Assembly (NCBI GenBank): GCA_944412525.1
Contig: CALYBM010000069.1
Location: 1-64,000, forward strand
Reading direction: 5' to 3'
Length of the DNA stretch: 64,000 bases
Source of the DNA: an uncultured Ruminococcus sp.
Lineage (GTDB): Bacteria > Bacillota > Clostridia > Oscillospirales > Acutalibacteraceae
Every line of letters starts with the position of its first letter. Within the stretch, counting starts at the first letter, position 1. Below are positions 36,101 to 44,162 of this stretch, in pieces. A program made the translations under genes and the position numbers. Below the pieces are notes generated by a model. The model made no database searches, was not told the DNA's origin, and was given only the letters and a program-made list of their open reading frames with translations.

Positions 36101-36704
36101 GCCGCAAAAAGTAACCGCGTCCGAGATTGCTCACGGCGATGACGCTCATTTTGAACGAATATTAAAAAAGCCCGATTTTCTCAATAAAGAGAGCAAAACG
36201 GGAGTTGACAGAGGTACTGCACATCACAAATTCCTTCAATACTGCGATTTTAAAAATGCAAGAGCAGATATAAAAAGTGAAATCAAGCGACTCAATTCGC
36301 TCGGTATTTTGACTGAAAATCAGGCGTCGCTAATCGACGCAGACAAAATTTCAGGCTTTTTAAACTCGGAGCTTTTTGACCGTGTAATTAATTCCCCGTG
36401 TGTTATGAGAGAGGAGCGTTTTGCGGCAAGGCTCAAGCCGTCGCAGATATTTGACAATCTGACCTCATCAAGCGACAGGGAGGAGATTATTGTGCAGGGA
36501 GCCGTCGACTTGGCGTTTGAAGAAAACGGCAGGCTCGTGATTGTTGATTACAAAACGGACCGAGTGAGCGACGCATCAAAACTGCTTTTCCACTACAAAA
36601 AACAGCTTGAAATTTACAGGCTTGCTATGGAACAGTCAACCTCGATGCCCGTGTCCGAGTGTATAATTTATTCAGTTCATCTCGGCGAGTGTATCAATGC
36701 ATAA
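33156..36704 (+). CDS. addA: ATP-dependent helicase/nuclease subunit A (AddA)
   Basis: UvrD-type 3'-5' motor and nuclease of the AddAB end-resection complex. The true start is ATG 33156 with AAGGGGAGAAG upstream; an earlier in-frame start inside addB lacks a site. The 1182 residues contain Walker A VSAAAGSGKTAVLVERV (about 19-36), LIVTFTRAAAAEM, motif II VDEFQDVNDVQ, motif III VGDVKQSIYGFRQA, motif IV-VI (VRVLSIHSSKGLEFPV and YVAFTRAKEKL), and a C-terminal RecB nuclease with GAVDLAFEENG and LVIVDYKTDRV. It forms a two-gene operon with addB and is followed by two hairpins. Confidence 0.95.
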   Translation: MGREWTPQQKNAIYATDGSVLVSAAAGSGKTAVLVERVINLITREENPVDVDRLLIVTFTRAAAAEMQQRITLAVNSLLENDPYNEHLLKQKQLLYTANISTIDSFCSDTVREYFHALDIPRDFRIGDDNELTLLSKSALDNALNTFYSSDSGDFIELLDAFSNKSGDLKLRETVLKIADFLSTQPFADKWLDNMLLNYAEPSFSKSLWGKIIIEHCISSVHYAINLTQTSIKLLESDEKIKNAFSTRLSEDLVFLESILKKLHGGVWNDIAAEVFSFSSGRLVAPRGEKDNPVKLAVAQNRDTVKQEIKSIQSFFSESEEQASLEIKQLYKLVSTLFSVVREYIKEFDSLKSKKNILSFADVELLTVKLLAAPADSGYTKTAAAEEISKRYDAIMVDEFQDVNDVQDLIFKCVSRDENNLFAVGDVKQSIYGFRQAKPQIFIDRKNSYKKFDENNPSYPATIILDKNFRSRREICDAVNFVFSRLMTKHSAQMDYTEDEMLNVGAVYPESDQCDYEISLIEKSAFEDADSCETEAQYIAQKIRSMMHSGFLVKDGDSMRKATYGDFAIIMRSPKGRANIYVKTLINFGIPAFSENKENTFDTKEIKTVLNLMRVIDNPSLDIPLLAVLCSPIYGFTPDELSQMRADNRYTNLYSALKRYSSKSEKAREFLSELKLLKNYSYTCSVDELLGLIYDITSIGAVTSAVGSGDSPTRNLEFLRVYARDFESNGYKTLSDFISYIDRLIENGADLPAVSSDTDSLNSVRVLSIHSSKGLEFPVCFLANTAAKFNENEYKSDVLIDSAAGLGIRKKQGLCRYSTITRLAVELEHSQNAMAEELRILYVAFTRAKEKLIALVTKSNTEKYLKDLYSKLIFGKFIEPYTVSKCKRISDWLLLCALVHPSQNKLRRFVDPMSQLLPQDNSLNWKLDLINEKEQITGFSCAELENSEENNTNTKVVDSFDYAQLLKANLAFEYKNCEIMNLPQKVTASEIAHGDDAHFERILKKPDFLNKESKTGVDRGTAHHKFLQYCDFKNARADIKSEIKRLNSLGILTENQASLIDADKISGFLNSELFDRVINSPCVMREERFAARLKPSQIFDNLTSSSDREEIIVQGAVDLAFEENGRLVIVDYKTDRVSDASKLLFHYKKQLEIYRLAMEQSTSMPVSECIIYSVHLGECINA

Positions 36705-36723
36705 TAAAGTTATGTAATAGAGC

Positions 36724-36742
36724 ACAGCGGAGCTGTTTTTTA
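36724..36742 (+). terminator. First terminator after addA
   Basis: ACAGC/GCTGT with a GGA loop, followed by six T residues, 19 bases after the stop codon. The stem is short. Confidence 0.6.
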
Positions 36743-36765
36743 AGAAAAATAAAAACTATACATAC

Positions 36766-36802
36766 AAAACGGTTGGGTACGGTATTTACCCAACCGTTTT
36801 TT
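36766..36802. terminator. Second terminator after addA
   Basis: AAAACGGTTGGGTA pairs with TACCCAACCGTTTT around a short loop and ends in TTTTTTG. It is strong and nearly symmetric. The remainder of this 311-base gap up to 37015 is very AT-rich and shows only a weak promoter. Confidence 0.9.
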
Positions 36803-36868
36803 GTGTTTATCACACTTTATAGTTTATGGTACGTATTTACAAAAAAGACAAAAAATACAACAAAAGCC

Positions 36869-36898
36869 TTGCGCTTAATTTTTTTTATATGTTATTAT
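36869..36898 (+). promoter_or_regulatory. Weak candidate promoter of the wall-anchored protein gene
   Basis: TTGCGC, 18 bases, TATTAT, about 118 bases upstream of the ATG. Base composition here is so AT-rich that the -10 match alone means little. Confidence 0.35.
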
Positions 36899-37015
36899 AA
36901 GTGTAAATTAGAGCAAATCTGATAAAAAATATTAAAAATGAGCGTGATAAATATGATAATTAAATAAAATTATTTGTGGATATTTTATTAAGGAGAGGAA
37001 AAGGAGAGGAAATTT

Positions 37016-37702
37016 ATGAAAAAAATATCATCAATAACAATAGCAATAATGCTGATCATGTCATTAGTATTTATGACAACGGCATTTGCAAAAGAAGCAA
37101 GTTCAGACGAGGCAACAACTGTTCCTACTTCCGCTTCTGCGTCGTCAACTCAGGGTCTTGACGCAAAATCGGAGCTTGAAATAAAACAGGCGGTAGTGGA
37201 TTTATACTCTTTAGATGATATCGGACTTACAACAGATGATGTTACCATAGAATATTTCGGAACGCTTAGCGACGGCGGCGTTTTAGTTCGCTATCACTTT
37301 ACCGGAAAAGCTGTCACAGCATTGATGATAAATGATACAATAGGAAATTATAATTATAATGTATCCGCATCGCAGGAAGTTTATTTATATAAAAATAACG
37401 CTTTTTATTCCGTAAAAGACGCATATGATACAGGTGTAATAAACGACTCGGTTTTGGATGAAATTGCAGTTATATTGAATTTTACTTCCGCAAATATTAC
37501 TAATGATACTACTGCCCCCAATGTTAATGATGAAACAAAGCCTCAGTCAACGCCTGATAATGTATCAAACGGAAATAATAAAAATAACTCCGATAATTCG
37601 GCTGTTCAAACGGGACAGAACGATTCATACACCTTTGCGTTGATTGCAGTCGCTTTGATTTCGGCAGGAGCTTTGATTACACTCAAACGCAGAAGAGTTT
37701 AA
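37016..37702 (+). CDS. Secreted protein with sortase-type C-terminal anchor
   Basis: No known function. The 228-residue protein has a signal peptide (basic start, IAIMLIMSLVFMTTAFA, cleavage near residue 25), a Ser/Thr-rich linker, a small folded part (about 45-160) rich in Tyr and Asp, and an Asn/Asp-rich linker. It ends in a wall-sorting signal: AVQTGQNDS, a hydrophobic helix (FALIAVALISAGALITL) and a KRRRV tail. The motif is VQTGQ rather than LPXTG; such QTG variants are common in Ruminococcus-like genomes. No sortase gene is in the window. Ribosome binding site AGGAGAGG. Confidence 0.78.
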   Translation: MKKISSITIAIMLIMSLVFMTTAFAKEASSDEATTVPTSASASSTQGLDAKSELEIKQAVVDLYSLDDIGLTTDDVTIEYFGTLSDGGVLVRYHFTGKAVTALMINDTIGNYNYNVSASQEVYLYKNNAFYSVKDAYDTGVINDSVLDEIAVILNFTSANITNDTTAPNVNDETKPQSTPDNVSNGNNKNNSDNSAVQTGQNDSYTFALIAVALISAGALITLKRRRV

Positions 37703-37763
37703 AAATATAAGTAACAAATGATAAATAACAGACGGAAAATTATTATAAAATTTTTGTCAAGAA

Positions 37764-37798
37764 AAAACAGCCCGCTTCAAAAAGAAGCAGGCTGTTTT
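37764..37798. terminator. Bidirectional terminator between anchored protein and amylase
   Basis: AACAGCC/GGCTGTT and GCTTC/GAAGC, one C-A mismatch between them, loop AAAAA. T-runs occur on both strands. It separates the two convergent genes. Confidence 0.88.
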
Positions 37799-37863
37799 AA
37801 TTTTGCTAAATAAATTTTGTGACACAACTACAGATTTTTGCAGTATAACAAATTTTTCATTTA

Positions 37864-40095
37864 TTAACCGGCAAGCATTTTTTGAATTTCAGTAGCGTCC
37901 CTAATATCAATCACATTGTCACCGTTTACATCACTTGCGTAAAAATCATCGGCATTGCTAATGTCAATAAACGGCTTTCCGTCGGTATCGGGAATGTCAG
38001 CCGAGTATTTTTGAATGCATGTCGCATCCGTAACATTAACGGCTCCGTCGTTGTTTACATCGCCTTTAATGCGGGTGGATGTCTGCGGTTTATAGTCCTC
38101 AAGACCGCTTCCGTTGAAAATCTTGCTGTCGCCGATCTTTATTTCATATCCCGTGTTGGTCGGGAACTGTGTTCCGTTTCCGTTGTTAAAAATAATATAC
38201 GCAGTCGAAAAATCCCAATCCGGGTCTATCACATATCCGTAAATTCCGTCGCCGAGATCAGTCATCTTTTCGCCGGGCCAGTTTCCGTTGTTTATAAGCC
38301 TGTTGCTTCCGTCGTGATAATAAGCGTAGACATTAACCGTGTCCCAGCCATACTCGCTGTTGTCAAAGTAAACCGTTGTTTCGCCCTCAATATAGTGGGC
38401 AGGCAGTTTCCTGAAAGTGTATGTCTTGCTGACGGTATCGCCCTCGCTGTTCTTGCCGAACAAAACGATATCAACACTTTCGTTTTCAGCCATATTTCCG
38501 CCGATTGTTATAGTATCGCCTGTAACAAACGGTACAGCGGGATTGCTGTCGATTTTATATGTAGCCTCTGTTGTATTTGTTGCTGTTAAAGTAAGAGTAA
38601 GTGTTCCTCTGAAATCTCCGCTGTCTCTGTCAAGGTAAACAGACGGCTGCTTAACAAGCGTGCTGTTATAAATTACGGAAACAGTATTTGCTCTTACCGT
38701 GCCGCTCAGCTTGCCGTTTGTTACGGTAAACACACCGCCGTAAGCCTGGTCGGTGTATGAGCCGTCTGCAACATCTGTTGAGCAGTTTAGCGTTACATCC
38801 TCGTCGGATGCGTTTATGACAACAGCACCTGCCGAACCTCTTTCAATCATCAGAACGCTGTCATCGCCCGTCGGGTTTGAAAGTTTGTCGGGAAGTCCTA
38901 CCATGGCGTTTCTGAACTGATTTACCGCAGCCACTTCGGGATGACAGAAGTTGTCGTCGCCTGCTTCGCCTATGCGGTTTTTGCCCCACTGATTAGTCGT
39001 GCTGCTTCCGTCGGGACGGCTGAAAAACAGGGGAGTGGTTTCGCCTCTTGCGGAGATTACCGCCCAAGCCTGTCTGATTTCACTGTTGTCAAGCTGCGAC
39101 CAGGTTCCGTCACCAGTGTAGTTGTCGTGCGACTCAACCCATGTCACAAGCTTATTTGCCGGAGCGCCGCCTGATTCGTAGTCCTCGAGATTTTCCGCGT
39201 TGAGATTTTCGTCCTGAATTGCCTCTCTTAAAATATATCCGTATGAAGAAGCCGTGACGCTCATATATTCAGCATAAGCCGAGGTGCGGCTGCCAGTATC
39301 CTGCAATACCTCGCCGTACTGGAATTCGGAACCGTTATCAAGAATTACAGGCCAAAAGTCACTTGCAAAATCAACTCCGTTTTCGGGTTCTTCGTCGGGA
39401 AGCTCAATGTGCTTTGCGGCGTCATATCTGAATCCGCTCGCGCCTGCCGCTACACAGCTCTTTAAATAATCGAGAATCATATTCTGAACATTTACATTTT
39501 GAGTGTTCAAGTCTTTAAGACCCAACAGCTCGCCCTGTGTGCACTGATAGCGGTTGTTGTAGTCTGATATGCCCATATACTTGTGGTAGGCGCCGCCCGC
39601 AATATTTTTGATTTCGGACGATACCGCGTTTGTGTCTCCCGAAGTATGGTTTGCCACCACATCGACAATAATGTGAATACCGTACTTGTCGGCTTCATCG
39701 CAAAGAGATTCAAACTCACTTAGAGTGCCGAGCTGATAATTGCCTATCGTATAAAGCGTGGGCTGATAGTGATAGTACCATTTACCGTTACCCATTAGCT
39801 CCATACCGCCGTTATCGCCGACCTTACATTGGTTAATGGGCGATGTTTGTACCGAGGTAAAGCCCGCTTCCGCGATTCTCGGAAGATTTTCCTTGATTGT
39901 GTCAAAGCTCCAGCACCATGCATGAAGTATAGCGCCGTCTCTGATGTTTTCGGTAAGTCCGTACGGATTTGAATTTTCCGACGCGCTCACCTGATTTGTG
40001 CTGCTCTCTGCCGCCGCTGCCGAAAATGTCACTGCCGACAGTGCCATTACCGCCGATAACGCAACAGAAAGTGTTTTTTTGAATAAATTTTTCAC
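37864..40095 (-). CDS. Secreted alpha-amylase (GH13, subfamily 28-like) with CBM26 and dockerin
   Basis: Cleaves internal alpha-1,4 bonds of starch outside the cell. GTG 40095 is the start (GGAAAGGAG 8 bases upstream), giving 743 residues. Order: signal peptide (1-29); GH13 barrel (about 50-400), very like Bacillus AmyE, with DVVANH, GFRYDAAKHIELP (nucleophile Asp225), FQYGEVLQD (acid/base Glu262) and WVESHDN (Asp324); a C-terminal beta domain; a chitobiase/Ig-like module (about 465-545); a CBM26 starch-binding module (about 555-645, WPGEKM and IIFNNGNGTQFP); and a type I dockerin (about 675-743) with calcium loops DVNNDGAVNVTDA and DVNGDNVIDIRDA. The dockerin implies docking to a cohesin scaffold, as in amylosomes. 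Confidence 0.95.
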   Translation of the reverse strand: MKNLFKKTLSVALSAVMALSAVTFSAAAAESSTNQVSASENSNPYGLTENIRDGAILHAWCWSFDTIKENLPRIAEAGFTSVQTSPINQCKVGDNGGMELMGNGKWYYHYQPTLYTIGNYQLGTLSEFESLCDEADKYGIHIIVDVVANHTSGDTNAVSSEIKNIAGGAYHKYMGISDYNNRYQCTQGELLGLKDLNTQNVNVQNMILDYLKSCVAAGASGFRYDAAKHIELPDEEPENGVDFASDFWPVILDNGSEFQYGEVLQDTGSRTSAYAEYMSVTASSYGYILREAIQDENLNAENLEDYESGGAPANKLVTWVESHDNYTGDGTWSQLDNSEIRQAWAVISARGETTPLFFSRPDGSSTTNQWGKNRIGEAGDDNFCHPEVAAVNQFRNAMVGLPDKLSNPTGDDSVLMIERGSAGAVVINASDEDVTLNCSTDVADGSYTDQAYGGVFTVTNGKLSGTVRANTVSVIYNSTLVKQPSVYLDRDSGDFRGTLTLTLTATNTTEATYKIDSNPAVPFVTGDTITIGGNMAENESVDIVLFGKNSEGDTVSKTYTFRKLPAHYIEGETTVYFDNSEYGWDTVNVYAYYHDGSNRLINNGNWPGEKMTDLGDGIYGYVIDPDWDFSTAYIIFNNGNGTQFPTNTGYEIKIGDSKIFNGSGLEDYKPQTSTRIKGDVNNDGAVNVTDATCIQKYSADIPDTDGKPFIDISNADDFYASDVNGDNVIDIRDATEIQKMLAG

Positions 40096-40117
40096 GCTGA
40101 AAACTCCTTTCCATATT

Positions 40118-40146
40118 AGTATAAAAAAACAGGGAAAATTAGTCAA
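40118..40146 (-). promoter_or_regulatory. Amylase promoter
   Basis: On the minus strand: TTGACT, 17 bases, TATACT. The predicted start is only about 16 bases from the GTG, so the untranslated leader is little more than the ribosome binding site. No cre-like operator was recognised. Confidence 0.68.
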
Positions 40147-40177
40147 TAGAAATTTTAAGATAAAACCGATAAAATAA

Positions 40178-40205
40178 AAATCACCCTGAAATTTCAGAGT
40201 GATTT
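40178..40205 (-). terminator. Terminator of the pyrB-HdeD-like transcript
   Basis: AAATCACTCTGAAA/TTTCAGGGTGATTT on the minus strand, with one mismatch pair, followed by TTATTTT. It isolates the amylase gene from upstream transcription. Confidence 0.78.
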
Positions 40206-40217
40206 CGCAAAATATCA

Positions 40218-40829
40218 TCAATTTACATCGGACGCATCCGTGTCAATCATTTTTTCGGATTTTATTTTCTTGGAGTAATGACCGAACAGCCATATTATCA
40301 CAAGACCCGATACTCCCTCATACACCAATATAATGCCGAGCAGAAAAATCAAAAATCCCTTGAAAAAGTCCGGGAAGAAAATCGTGCAGCACCCGAGTAT
40401 AATAACCAAAAGGGAAACAACGGTGCAAACCCACCACTTTTTCATACCAAAGGCTTTGAGCTGAAATGAATGTTTTATATCCATAAGGCTGTCAATAACA
40501 ATTATTATACCGAGTGCAATATAGATTATGTCAACAATTATATCGGGGGTAAAGAGAGTAAAAACGCCGAAAGCAGTGGCAATAATGCCTACCGTAAGCT
40601 CCGCATACAAATTCATATCTTTGTTAATAAAAAATGAAATTATATTAAAAAGACCGTAAACGGTGAGCACAATTCCGAGTGCATAGCACAGAGCCGTGCT
40701 TATCGAAGAAGAAAACAGCATCATGAAAAATCCCAATACAAGATAGGAGAGAGAAGCTATTATCGCCGTGCTTGCGGCGGATTTTTCCTTGCTAAAAATA
40801 TTTGATTTTCTTGATTTCTTATTATCCAT
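40218..40829 (-). CDS. HdeD/DUF308-family membrane protein
   Basis: A 203-residue integral membrane protein with six hydrophobic helices arranged as three pairs. Each pair ends in a short polar segment, as in the DUF308/HdeD family. Recurrent segments such as ALGIVLTVYGLFNIISFF and ALGIIIVIDSLMDI show the internal repeat. E. coli HdeD is linked to acid resistance, but the general role of the family is unknown. A basic N-terminal tail and acidic C-terminal tail are cytoplasmic by the positive-inside rule. It lies 10 bases after the pyrB-like gene, and both share one terminator. Confidence 0.8.
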   Translation of the reverse strand: MDNKKSRKSNIFSKEKSAASTAIIASLSYLVLGFFMMLFSSSISTALCYALGIVLTVYGLFNIISFFINKDMNLYAELTVGIIATAFGVFTLFTPDIIVDIIYIALGIIIVIDSLMDIKHSFQLKAFGMKKWWVCTVVSLLVIILGCCTIFFPDFFKGFLIFLLGIILVYEGVSGLVIIWLFGHYSKKIKSEKMIDTDASDVN

Positions 40830-40839
40830 AGAAACTTCC

Positions 40840-41937
40840 TCAGTCTATTCTTTTGTCGCAGTAGTCGCACATGGTCATATTGAGCTTTTCATAGCTTAGG
40901 TGAGGCAAATACTCCTCATATTGCGATATGCACTTGGGATTGCTGCATTTGAGAAGCGAAACATCGGTTTTTCTTGCTTTGATTTTGAAATCCTCATCTT
41001 GCAGCAGCATGAGTATAAGTGCCATTCGACCAAACATTCCGTACTGAGCCTGTTTAAAATACAGTGCTCTGGGGTCGTCGTCAATTTCAACCGTAATTTC
41101 GTTTACCCTCGGCAGGGGATGAAGAATAATCATATCGCTTCTTGCTTTGTCAAGCTTTTGGCGGTCGAGAACAAAAACATTTTTCTGAGCCTCATATTCG
41201 GCTTCGCTTTTGAATCTCTCACGCTGTATCCTCGTCATATACAGAACATCGAGGTCGGATATAGCGTCTGAGAGGTTATTTGATATTTCGTATTTGCATC
41301 CGTTTTTCTCAAGTATATCAATGATGTACAGCGGAACACATAATTCTTTTGTGGAAATAAGCACAAAAGAATTGTTCTCGTATTTTGCAAGAGTTTTTAT
41401 AAGGGAGTGAACGGTTCTGCCGTTTAATAAGTCTCCGCAAACACCGATTTTAAGGTTATCAAGTCTGCCTTTTTCACAGCTCAGGGTGACAATATCCGTG
41501 AGCGTTTGGGTCGGGTGAAGATGGCCGCCGTCACCGCAGTTTATGAGCGGTACATCAGCATAAAGCGACGCCGCCATGGCAGAACCCTCAACAGGGTGCC
41601 TTATCGCTATAATATCGGCATACCCGCTTACAATTTTAATAGTATCCTTTAGGCTTTCTCCCTTTGATACAGACGAATTCATCGGGTTGTCAAATCCTAT
41701 TGTGCGTCCGCCGAGTTTCAGCATTGCAGTCTGGAACGACATCTGAGTCCTTGTACTCGGCTCATAAAAAAGTGTGGCAAGAATTTTTCCGTCACACGCG
41801 TGCCTGTAATCAGCGGGGCTCTGCATGATTTTCTTGGCCTTTTTCACTATTTTGTCAATCTGTTCGGGATTCATTGCCTCAAGGTCAATCAAGTTCTTGT
41901 TAGTCATAAAAACACAGCTTTCATTGATTTTTTTCAT
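40840..41937 (-). CDS. pyrB: Aspartate carbamoyltransferase with a PyrI-like zinc tail
   Basis: Condenses carbamoyl phosphate with aspartate, the committed step of pyrimidine synthesis. The carbamoyl-phosphate motif FYEPSTRTQMSF (STRT box) and the HPTQTLTDI and HPLPRVNEI boxes are all present, as is DVLYMTRIQRERF. After about 310 catalytic residues comes a C-terminal extension with CSNPKCISQYE and MCDYCDKRID. This matches the four-cysteine zinc domain of the regulatory subunit PyrI, without PyrI's nucleotide-binding part. No separate pyrI is seen. Start: ATG 41937 has no good site, and an in-frame ATG at 41907 fits the family N-terminus (NLIDLEAM) better. Confidence 0.92.
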   Translation of the reverse strand: MKKINESCVFMTNKNLIDLEAMNPEQIDKIVKKAKKIMQSPADYRHACDGKILATLFYEPSTRTQMSFQTAMLKLGGRTIGFDNPMNSSVSKGESLKDTIKIVSGYADIIAIRHPVEGSAMAASLYADVPLINCGDGGHLHPTQTLTDIVTLSCEKGRLDNLKIGVCGDLLNGRTVHSLIKTLAKYENNSFVLISTKELCVPLYIIDILEKNGCKYEISNNLSDAISDLDVLYMTRIQRERFKSEAEYEAQKNVFVLDRQKLDKARSDMIILHPLPRVNEITVEIDDDPRALYFKQAQYGMFGRMALILMLLQDEDFKIKARKTDVSLLKCSNPKCISQYEEYLPHLSYEKLNMTMCDYCDKRID

Positions 41938-42063
41938 TTTATCAAAAATATGTTTCTTTTTGATATATTTTAAAGAAAAATGAAATAAATATTAATCATT
42001 GATTTAATTAAAGCCGAATAAATACCGATTTTGTTGCATACAATTTTTTGAGAGGTGAACTTT

Positions 42064-42525
42064 ATGAAAATACATTTAAAAAAACTTATTGTCTGTCTTG
42101 CAATTCCTCTTTTGGTCGGGGGATTGGCCGCGTTAATAAGCGGAGGCGGAATGGACGCGTTTGAGTCTTTAAACAAGCCGCCGCTGTCTCCTCCGGGCTG
42201 GCTCTTTCCCGTAGTATGGACGGTGCTGTATATACTTATGGGGGTTGCGTCATACCTTGTTTTAACCTCTTCAAAGTACAACACAACCGCGCTTACGGTT
42301 TACGGGATACAGCTGTTTTTTAACTTTATGTGGCCGATTTTATTTTTCAAGTTTGAGCTTTATTTGTTTTCGTTTATTTGGCTTTTGCTTCTTTTGATAT
42401 TGATTGCCGTAACAATATATTTGTTCTGTAAAATTTCAAAGCCGTCTGCATATCTTTTAATACCCTACCTGTTGTGGGTGGCATTTGCAGGATACCTGAA
42501 TCTCGGAATTTATTTGCTCAATTAA
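42064..42525 (+). CDS. tspO: TspO/MBR-family membrane protein
   Basis: Five-helix membrane protein of the tryptophan-rich sensory protein family, which binds porphyrins and cholesterol-like ligands. It has 153 residues, with ATG 42064 preceded by AGAGGTG. Family features: a short polar loop after helix 1 with LNKPPLSPPGWLFPVVWTVLYILMG, where the conserved PP-W-FxxVW lies at about 38-52; QLFFNFMWPILFF; and a final PYLLWVAFAGYLN. Its physiological role in Firmicutes is unclear. It is divergent from pyrB and followed by a hairpin. Confidence 0.9.
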   Translation: MKIHLKKLIVCLAIPLLVGGLAALISGGGMDAFESLNKPPLSPPGWLFPVVWTVLYILMGVASYLVLTSSKYNTTALTVYGIQLFFNFMWPILFFKFELYLFSFIWLLLLLILIAVTIYLFCKISKPSAYLLIPYLLWVAFAGYLNLGIYLLN

Positions 42526-42554
42526 ATTAAATATTTATAATACACAAAACAAAA

Positions 42555-42592
42555 GCAGCCGCTGCCGTCAATATGTTCGGCAACACGGTTGC
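42555..42592. terminator. Hairpin terminator between convergent genes
   Basis: GCAGCCG/CGGTTGC (one G-T pair) plus inner GCCG/CGGC, with A-rich sequence before and T-rich after. It separates tspO from the leftward helical-protein gene. Confidence 0.65.
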
Positions 42593-42603
42593 TTTATATT
42601 TTG

Positions 42604-43038
42604 TTATAAAAATTTTCTGATGTCTATGGCAAGCTTTTCCTCAAGGTTTATAAGTCTTTTTGTAATATCCTTTGAAACCTCGTCTGCGGCTTTGTATTTA
42701 TTTAGGTACTTATTTAGTGATTTAACTCCCATATTGCACCCGTCGGTCATCAAATCGGCTATCGTTTCGTCCGATTCATTGATGACAAGCATAACATTTG
42801 TTTTTATCCACGACATACTTTTTGCCATAGGATTCGGGTCCTTTCCCTCGTCCTGATATTTATCCAAAAGAACCTGAATTTCCTCTTTAAGCTTATCGTG
42901 CTCGTGTTTGCACACACTCAATAAATCAAGAAACTCTTTGTTTCTTACATAGCTTTCAACCTCGTCAATGGACGCGACACCCATTTTTATTCCGGAGTCA
43001 CATTCACGCAAAAGCTTTACGGTATCTTCTTGTATCAT
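42604..43038 (-). CDS. Small all-helical protein, function unknown
   Basis: The 144 residues are almost entirely amphipathic helix, with charged segments and no signal peptide or membrane helix. The pattern LRECDSGIKMGVASIDEV followed by LLSVCKHEHDKLKEEI recalls ferritin-like four-helix proteins (DUF2383-like), and the Glu-x-x-His (HEHDKL) could bind metal. A second conserved-looking stretch is NPMAKSMSWIKTNVML. I treat the fold as likely and function as unknown. It seems to be a separate unit, with a hairpin downstream and a 97-base gap upstream. Confidence 0.65.
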   Translation of the reverse strand: MIQEDTVKLLRECDSGIKMGVASIDEVESYVRNKEFLDLLSVCKHEHDKLKEEIQVLLDKYQDEGKDPNPMAKSMSWIKTNVMLVINESDETIADLMTDGCNMGVKSLNKYLNKYKAADEVSKDITKRLINLEEKLAIDIRKFL

Positions 43039-43135
43039 AAATACTTCACTCCTTTGCTTTTAGAGTAAGTATTTACCTTTTAAATTGTTTTATTCGTATC
43101 AAAGTGTAATTCAAACGGATTTAAAATGTACTTGT

Positions 43136-44062
43136 CTATTTTAAAATAATGGCCTGTTTGCCGATTTGTTCGTACCGCTTTTCGGTTAATTCTTTTTCGT
43201 ATGCCGAGACCTTGCCCGATACCGAATCGCAGAAATAGTAATTTTCCTCGTCAAATCCCATCAGCACCAAACAGTGCTCGTGCATTTGCCAGCTAACCGT
43301 GTCGCCGATTTGTGTTTCGGTGTCGTCATCAATATAATCGACAATCCATGTAGCAAACACATACGGCTCGTCCATATTTGTTGTCGCCCAAACCATTACC
43401 GGAATATCGTTTACAACATATTTTTCGCAAAGCTCTTCAAGCGGTACATTTAAAAGGGGATAGGCGTTAAGCTTTGAGTCGGTAGTGTCAATGTAATTGT
43501 TCATACATTTTGCCATACCCTGTGCGTTTATCCCGTAGCCCGTATATACATCTCCCGCATACGCAGAGTTCATATCAGGTCCGTACATATTGCCGTCCGA
43601 ACCGTAATAAACAGGTCTTGTAATGAGGTAGTTATCGACAAATTCATATTCGTCAATGTCAAAATCATAATACTGCAAAAGCATTGTGCAGGCGTATGTT
43701 TCGCATGCGGCAAGCAACTCGCTTTGCGGTATAACGGGTACGCCCGATATTTTGTATGAACTTACTTTTTGAACAGATGTGGTTGTCGGCTGGGTTTTAA
43801 CGGCGTTTTCTTCGGATTTTTTGCTGTTATTGCACGACGATACCGAAACGGAAATAACGGCAATGCATATCAGTAAAATAATTGCGGCGATAAAAAGCCT
43901 GTTGTGGCCGAGTGCGATAAGCTTCCATTTCAGCCCTTTTCTTTTGCGGACAGGTTTAATTTTTGAAGCTGCACGGCTTCTGCGTGCGGACGAATATTTC
44001 GGGGTATCATCCGAAAAATTGTCAAGATCATACCGACTGCTTTCGTGTGAATCATCGTTCAT
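43136..44062 (-). CDS. Membrane-anchored C39-family cysteine peptidase-like protein
   Basis: A 308-residue protein with a basic cytoplasmic N-terminus (KIKPVRKRKGLKWK, about 33-46), one transmembrane helix (about 54-76, LFIAAIILLICIAVISVSV) and an extracytoplasmic C39_2-type peptidase domain. The catalytic candidates are Cys in LLAACETYACTMLLQYY (about residue 120), His in WQMHEHCLVLMGF and Asp in YYFCDSVSGKVS. Such proteins are common on Gram-positive surfaces and may process peptides or act in wall turnover; the substrate is unknown. It probably lies outside the cell as a single-pass protein. Confidence 0.83.
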   Translation of the reverse strand: MNDDSHESSRYDLDNFSDDTPKYSSARRSRAASKIKPVRKRKGLKWKLIALGHNRLFIAAIILLICIAVISVSVSSCNNSKKSEENAVKTQPTTTSVQKVSSYKISGVPVIPQSELLAACETYACTMLLQYYDFDIDEYEFVDNYLITRPVYYGSDGNMYGPDMNSAYAGDVYTGYGINAQGMAKCMNNYIDTTDSKLNAYPLLNVPLEELCEKYVVNDIPVMVWATTNMDEPYVFATWIVDYIDDDTETQIGDTVSWQMHEHCLVLMGFDEENYYFCDSVSGKVSAYEKELTEKRYEQIGKQAIILK

Positions 44063-44162
44063 TTATTTTATTCACCTCTCAAGGTAAGATGCTATTTTTA
44101 TAAATTAAAGTAATAAAGTAATACCGAATTTTTTAATCTTCGGTGCTGCCGTAAATATAACT

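Noticed and set aside
29816..36704. Helicase-nuclease pair as a possible phage-defence island.
   Set aside because: All motifs, the Fe-S cysteines and the gene order match housekeeping AddAB; no toxin, transposase or other defence gene is nearby.
36803..37015. Possible small gene or RNA in the gap before the anchored protein.
   Set aside because: Only AT-rich sequence with no plausible start, site or stable fold.
37016..37702. A pseudopilin or pilin reading for the small anchored protein.
   Set aside because: The hydrophobic helix is C-terminal with a QTG motif and basic tail, which is a sorting signal, and there is no N-terminal type IV prepilin site.
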